Origin: Pseudomonadales bacterium
GTDB lineage: Bacteria > Pseudomonadota > Gammaproteobacteria > Pseudomonadales > Azotimanducaceae
Direction: 5' to 3'
Length of the DNA stretch: 8,858 nt
Assembly: GCA_029244465.1 (NCBI GenBank)
Contig: JAQWQN010000051.1
Span: 1 to 8,858 of the forward strand
The notes beneath the pieces are model-generated. The model searched no databases and was not told where the DNA came from. It worked only from the letters and a program-made list of their open reading frames with translations. Each line of letters begins with the position of its first letter. Position 1 is the stretch's first letter. A program made the position numbers and the translations under genes. Of the stretch, positions 5,745 through 8,858 are shown piece after piece.

Positions 5745-6675
5745 GTGGCCAAAAGCGTTAGTCCCGGCAAAGGGGCCGATGCGCCAAGACAAGTTAGCTG
5801 GCGCCGCTGAAGGTATGGGTGCGTGGGGCGAGCAAATGCAATCCCTGGCAAATTCTGGGGTCATGCAACCAGACGTCATGACAGCGCTCACGCTATTCAT
5901 ACTCGGCAGTCAGCCTAAAGATCCAGCGAAGAAACAAAAGATTCCGGGCGCAGGTGGTGGCGTAGCGGGCGGTGTTTGGGTGCGAGAGCGATACACTATC
6001 CATCGGCCGCTACAACAAGACGAAGTCTTTACGATCAGTGGTGAATCGATAGGACGTCATGTTCACAAAGGTCGCCGTTACGGCACCAATGCAAGTACGA
6101 CGCTAAATGCGGCAGGACAACTCGCCGGGAGTAATTTAACGACCGGTTTGCTGGCGTATAAAATCGAAGAAGGGTTGGCGGATTCACTGGAAGGCCAGTC
6201 TCCAGATGAGATCAAAGCTGCCGGTCCCGATTGGCGAGTCGCTGTGAATAACCCATGCCTTGCCAAGTTAAACACGCTAAAGGTTGGCGATACGTTTGGT
6301 GGTTATGATGTCGTTTTAGGGTTGGATCTGATGGCGGCACGAGACACGAAAAACCCAGACAATCCTATTCACTCTGATCCCAAGTTGGCTAAAGAAGCAG
6401 GTCTTGCAAAGCCCATCGCGGGTGGCGCGCATGTACTCGCCTTTCCGCTAGAGGTTGTGATGGCCGCAGCAGGGAGTGAAGCGCTGCTGCATGGTGCGGC
6501 TTTTGATATCCGTTGGAAGGCACCGGTATACGCCGATCTGACGATTACGCCAAACGCGCGTGTGGTTAAGGCTGAAGCGGATTGTTTGGTCTTTGAGATC
6601 GACGCAGTAATTTCGGGTGGTGCCACCGCGATGGTTGGTACCGTGACCATTCCACTGCCTCGCGAGGCAGCATGA
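5737..6675 (+). CDS. MaoC-type double-hotdog acyl dehydratase/hydratase
   Basis: This 312-residue cytosolic protein is an acyl-CoA hydratase/dehydratase of the MaoC/FAS1-like type with two hotdog repeats in one chain. An N-terminal leader of about 80 residues, longer than I would expect, includes KDPAKKQKIPGAGGGVAGG. The first hotdog spans roughly residues 82-150 (YTIHRPLQQDEVF, then KGRRYGTNAS). The second, at about 183-308, holds the hydratase motif DNPIHSDPKLAKEAGL with Asp208 and His212, then KPIAGGAHVLAFPLEV. In well-known R-specific hydratases the catalytic Asp precedes the His by five residues; here the nearest Asp is four before, with Pro207 at the usual place. The start ATG has GGAGA at 5726-5730, six bases upstream, inside the preceding gene. 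It overlaps that gene by eight bases and the CoA-transferase by four (ATGA). The acyl-CoA substrate is unknown. Confidence 0.88.
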   Translation: MDEWPKALVPAKGPMRQDKLAGAAEGMGAWGEQMQSLANSGVMQPDVMTALTLFILGSQPKDPAKKQKIPGAGGGVAGGVWVRERYTIHRPLQQDEVFTISGESIGRHVHKGRRYGTNASTTLNAAGQLAGSNLTTGLLAYKIEEGLADSLEGQSPDEIKAAGPDWRVAVNNPCLAKLNTLKVGDTFGGYDVVLGLDLMAARDTKNPDNPIHSDPKLAKEAGLAKPIAGGAHVLAFPLEVVMAAAGSEALLHGAAFDIRWKAPVYADLTITPNARVVKAEADCLVFEIDAVISGGATAMVGTVTIPLPREAA

Positions 6676-8858
6676 GCAAAGCGCTAGAGGGGATGCGTGT
6701 TGTTGAGTATTGTGACCGTAGTGGTGTCTTGGCGGGGCGCATACTCGCCGACTTAGGTGCTGAAGTTATTGTGGTCGAGCCACCCGGTGGCGCGAGTATT
6801 CGCGAAGACGCACCTTTTCTTAACAATCAACCCGGTTCGGACCACGGCTTTGCTCACCTCTATTTCAATACCAACAAAAAATCGCTCGTTCTTGATCTAG
6901 AGGATAGGGCGGATCGAGAGAAGTTTGAACAACTTGTCGCATCTGCTGATGTGCTCCTTGAAACAATGGCTCCGGATAAGTTGAATCAGCTCGGATTGTC
7001 GCATAACCGCCTGCGTTCTTTAAACGTAGGGCTGATTCAGTGCTCGATCACTCCGTTTGGTTTGACGACACCCTGGCGGGACCGGTTGGCGAATGACCTC
7101 GTTGCTGGAGCTGCGGGTGGTTTGATTCAAGTGTCTGGTTCAGCACAAGGAACGCCGATACAAGGTGGCGCTAATCCTTCCTACACAATGGCAGGCTTGG
7201 CTGCCGCCTCTGCAGTGACGATTGCGCTACATCAACGTGATTTTGGCCAAGACGAGCGAGGCGGGCAGGGTTTACACATTGATCTTTCTTTACAGGAGGC
7301 GACCGCGCTGGCTGTGATGCAAACGGCCAGCCCTGGAATTTGGCAGTGGCACAAACGTATACCGCGTCGCCCAGGCCTGTCCGCTGCGATGGCCTGTCGT
7401 GATGGAAAGTATGTGAGCTTGTTGGTCCGTCCTGACCGGTTTGATGGTTTCTTGGCATGGGCAGATTCAGTCGGAATTGCGCACGCTATGACAGCCGACG
7501 ATTGGCACTACGCGCGGTTGGAATCGCCGCGGCAAGGTAACCCGGTATCGGAAACAACGCTGAAACTTGCGGAAGCCCTAACCCGGGATGAGTTTGTCGA
7601 TGGCGCATTGGGGGCGGACATTATCTGTTTGCCGGTCTTGGACTTTCCGGATCTTGAACAGCAAGAACAATACCGTGTGAATAATCAGTTTCTGGAAGTC
7701 GAGCACGAGGTGCTTGGCACTGCTTTGGGTTATGTTCGTTCGCCTGTAGATGCGATGGCGGACGGCGTCGAATTGAGGCGCGCACCAACGCTTGGCGAAC
7801 ATCAGTCCTTACTGGATGACTTGTCTGCAGTTACTCAACAAGAGGTCGAACATAAACAAGCAAATCCGGCTGTGGCGCTAGCGGGCGTGCGTGTGGTGGA
7901 TTTTGGTTGGGTATTGGCAGCCCCGATAGGCACTCGGATCCTCGCCAGCTTTGGCGCGGAAGTCATCCGCGTCGAATCGACCACTAAACCTGACTCAATG
8001 CGCAGCCAGGTTGGACCAGATGGCAAGCCTGACGCCGACATGGGTGGCCTCTATAACACGGTGAACGCAGGCAAGAAGTCGCTAACGGTGGATCTGTCTA
8101 CCGATGCTGGGCTCGACCTTATCAAGGAGTTGATTGCTAGCGCCGACATCGTAATTAACAACTTCAGACCTGGCGCTATGGAACGTATGGGTCTTGGTTT
8201 TGAGGTGTTACAACAGATTAAGCCGGATGTGATTTTGCTGAATTTACCCGGTGCACATAGACACGGTCCCTGGGCACAGCGGCCCAGCATGGGCAATATT
8301 TTGATGGCAGCTTCTGGTTTTAATATGTTGTCAGGTTTTCCGGGAGAGCGTCCACGCGGGGTTGGAATAGCATATCCGGACTTTACGTCGCCACACCTGT
8401 TAGCGGCAACTTCGCTCGCGGCTCTGCGGCAGCGAAGCCAAACTGGCAAGGGACAGGAGTTGCACCTGACACAGCTGTCTGGGGTGCTCTCTTTGCTCGG
8501 CGCAGAGTGGATGCAATTCAAAGCAACCGGTGAACAGCCGCCTCGAAACGCTAACCGCAACCCCAACTACTGTCCGCACGGAATCTACCCGGCGCTCGCA
8601 GAGACTGATCCGGAGATTGATTGCTGGGTGGGTCTCGCTGTTCGCGGTGACACACAATGGCGATCTTTCTGTGAGGCGATCGGTAAAACCGAATGGTGTC
8701 ATGACCCACGTTATGCCAGTCACGAAGCGCGCAAGGCGAATGAGGATCAATTGGATGAATTGATTGCTGCCTGGAGTGAAAACAGAGATAAGTGGCAAAT
8801 TTCGGATTCTCTGCAGGCCAACGGGATTGCCGCAGCACCTGTCGAACACTTGAGGGAT
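6672..8858 (+). CDS. Tandem-fused CaiB/BaiF (family III) CoA-transferase, 3'-truncated by the window edge
   Basis: One uninterrupted frame of 729 codons runs to the last base with no stop, so the C-terminus lies outside. It encodes two successive CaiB/BaiF domains, the family of formyl-CoA:oxalate, carnitine and succinyl-CoA transferases and of alpha-methylacyl-CoA racemase. Domain 1 covers about residues 1-380 (LAGRILADLGAEVIVVEPP, FNTNKKSLVLDLE from 65, GGQGLHIDLSLQEA). A linker of about 20 residues follows. Domain 2 begins near 402 (LAGVRVVDFGWV, RILASFGAEVIRVES, NAGKKSLTVDLS from 465, INNFRPGAMERMGL, TGKGQELHL). Single-domain members are about 400 residues. The catalytic Asp is present in domain 2 (YPDFTSP, Asp570), but Tyr171 (PSYTMAGL) stands at the matching place in domain 1. 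The ATG overlaps the dehydratase stop by four bases, with GAGG at 6664-6667. The acceptor acid is not identifiable. Confidence 0.92.
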   Translation, partial: MSKALEGMRVVEYCDRSGVLAGRILADLGAEVIVVEPPGGASIREDAPFLNNQPGSDHGFAHLYFNTNKKSLVLDLEDRADREKFEQLVASADVLLETMAPDKLNQLGLSHNRLRSLNVGLIQCSITPFGLTTPWRDRLANDLVAGAAGGLIQVSGSAQGTPIQGGANPSYTMAGLAAASAVTIALHQRDFGQDERGGQGLHIDLSLQEATALAVMQTASPGIWQWHKRIPRRPGLSAAMACRDGKYVSLLVRPDRFDGFLAWADSVGIAHAMTADDWHYARLESPRQGNPVSETTLKLAEALTRDEFVDGALGADIICLPVLDFPDLEQQEQYRVNNQFLEVEHEVLGTALGYVRSPVDAMADGVELRRAPTLGEHQSLLDDLSAVTQQEVEHKQANPAVALAGVRVVDFGWVLAAPIGTRILASFGAEVIRVESTTKPDSMRSQVGPDGKPDADMGGLYNTVNAGKKSLTVDLSTDAGLDLIKELIASADIVINNFRPGAMERMGLGFEVLQQIKPDVILLNLPGAHRHGPWAQRPSMGNILMAASGFNMLSGFPGERPRGVGIAYPDFTSPHLLAATSLAALRQRSQTGKGQELHLTQLSGVLSLLGAEWMQFKATGEQPPRNANRNPNYCPHGIYPALAETDPEIDCWVGLAVRGDTQWRSFCEAIGKTEWCHDPRYASHEARKANEDQLDELIAAWSENRDKWQISDSLQANGIAAAPVEHLRD

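Noticed and set aside
8051..8566. A 171-codon minus-strand frame
   Set aside because: It is antisense to the second CoA-transferase domain, which carries the expected motifs in an unbroken frame.
1..8858. tRNA, rRNA, CRISPR array, insertion sequence, integron or phage genes
   Set aside because: I read for spaced identical repeats, transposase or integrase motifs and RNA-gene signatures and found none.

Overview
The window looks like a catabolic or accessory stretch of a proteobacterial chromosome with moderate GC. The genes are tightly packed and have overlapping starts and stops and short Shine-Dalgarno sequences. A marine or environmental gammaproteobacterium is my guess from the overall feel of the proteins; nothing in the window (no rRNA or marker gene) proves it. 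I see no tRNA, rRNA, CRISPR array, insertion sequence or phage gene.

Layout from left to right. (1) Bases 1-686, plus strand: the 3' part of a dienelactone hydrolase-family gene whose start lies outside the window. (2) Bases 689-2528, minus strand: a two-gene unit, a CX5R tyrosine-phosphatase-like protein followed 19 bases later by an Ldh2/MdhC-type NAD(P)-dependent 2-hydroxyacid (malate/lactate) dehydrogenase. (3) Bases 2529-2901: a divergent gap of about 370 bases with nested inverted repeats and no convincing gene. (4) Bases 2902-3945, plus strand: a probably exported metallo-beta-lactamase-fold hydrolase. (5) Bases 3942-4244, minus strand: a 100-residue antibiotic-biosynthesis-monooxygenase (ABM) fold protein whose stop codon shares a CTAG with the stop of the hydrolase. 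(6) Bases 4245-4654: a second divergent gap of about 410 bases with a strong palindrome and other repeats that could be operators. (7) Bases 4655-8858, plus strand: a four-gene operon, hydroxypyruvate isomerase-family TIM barrel, an uncharacterised 81-residue protein, a double-hotdog MaoC-type dehydratase, and a tandem-fused CaiB/BaiF (family III) CoA-transferase that runs off the right edge.

The four-gene operon is the most coherent part. Its members are separated by 34 bases, then overlap by 8 and 4 bases, which suggests translational coupling and a shared pathway. A reasonable inference is CoA-dependent catabolism of a hydroxy- or unsaturated carboxylic acid: the CoA-transferase activates the acid, the MaoC-type enzyme hydrates or dehydrates the acyl-CoA, and the isomerase handles a short hydroxy-oxo acid. 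The nearby 2-hydroxyacid dehydrogenase and dienelactone hydrolase would fit the same theme, but the substrate cannot be read from the sequence. The oddest molecular feature is in the CoA-transferase. Its second half keeps the expected catalytic aspartate (residue 570) while its first half has tyrosine at the matching position (residue 171), so the fusion probably has one active and one non-classical half.
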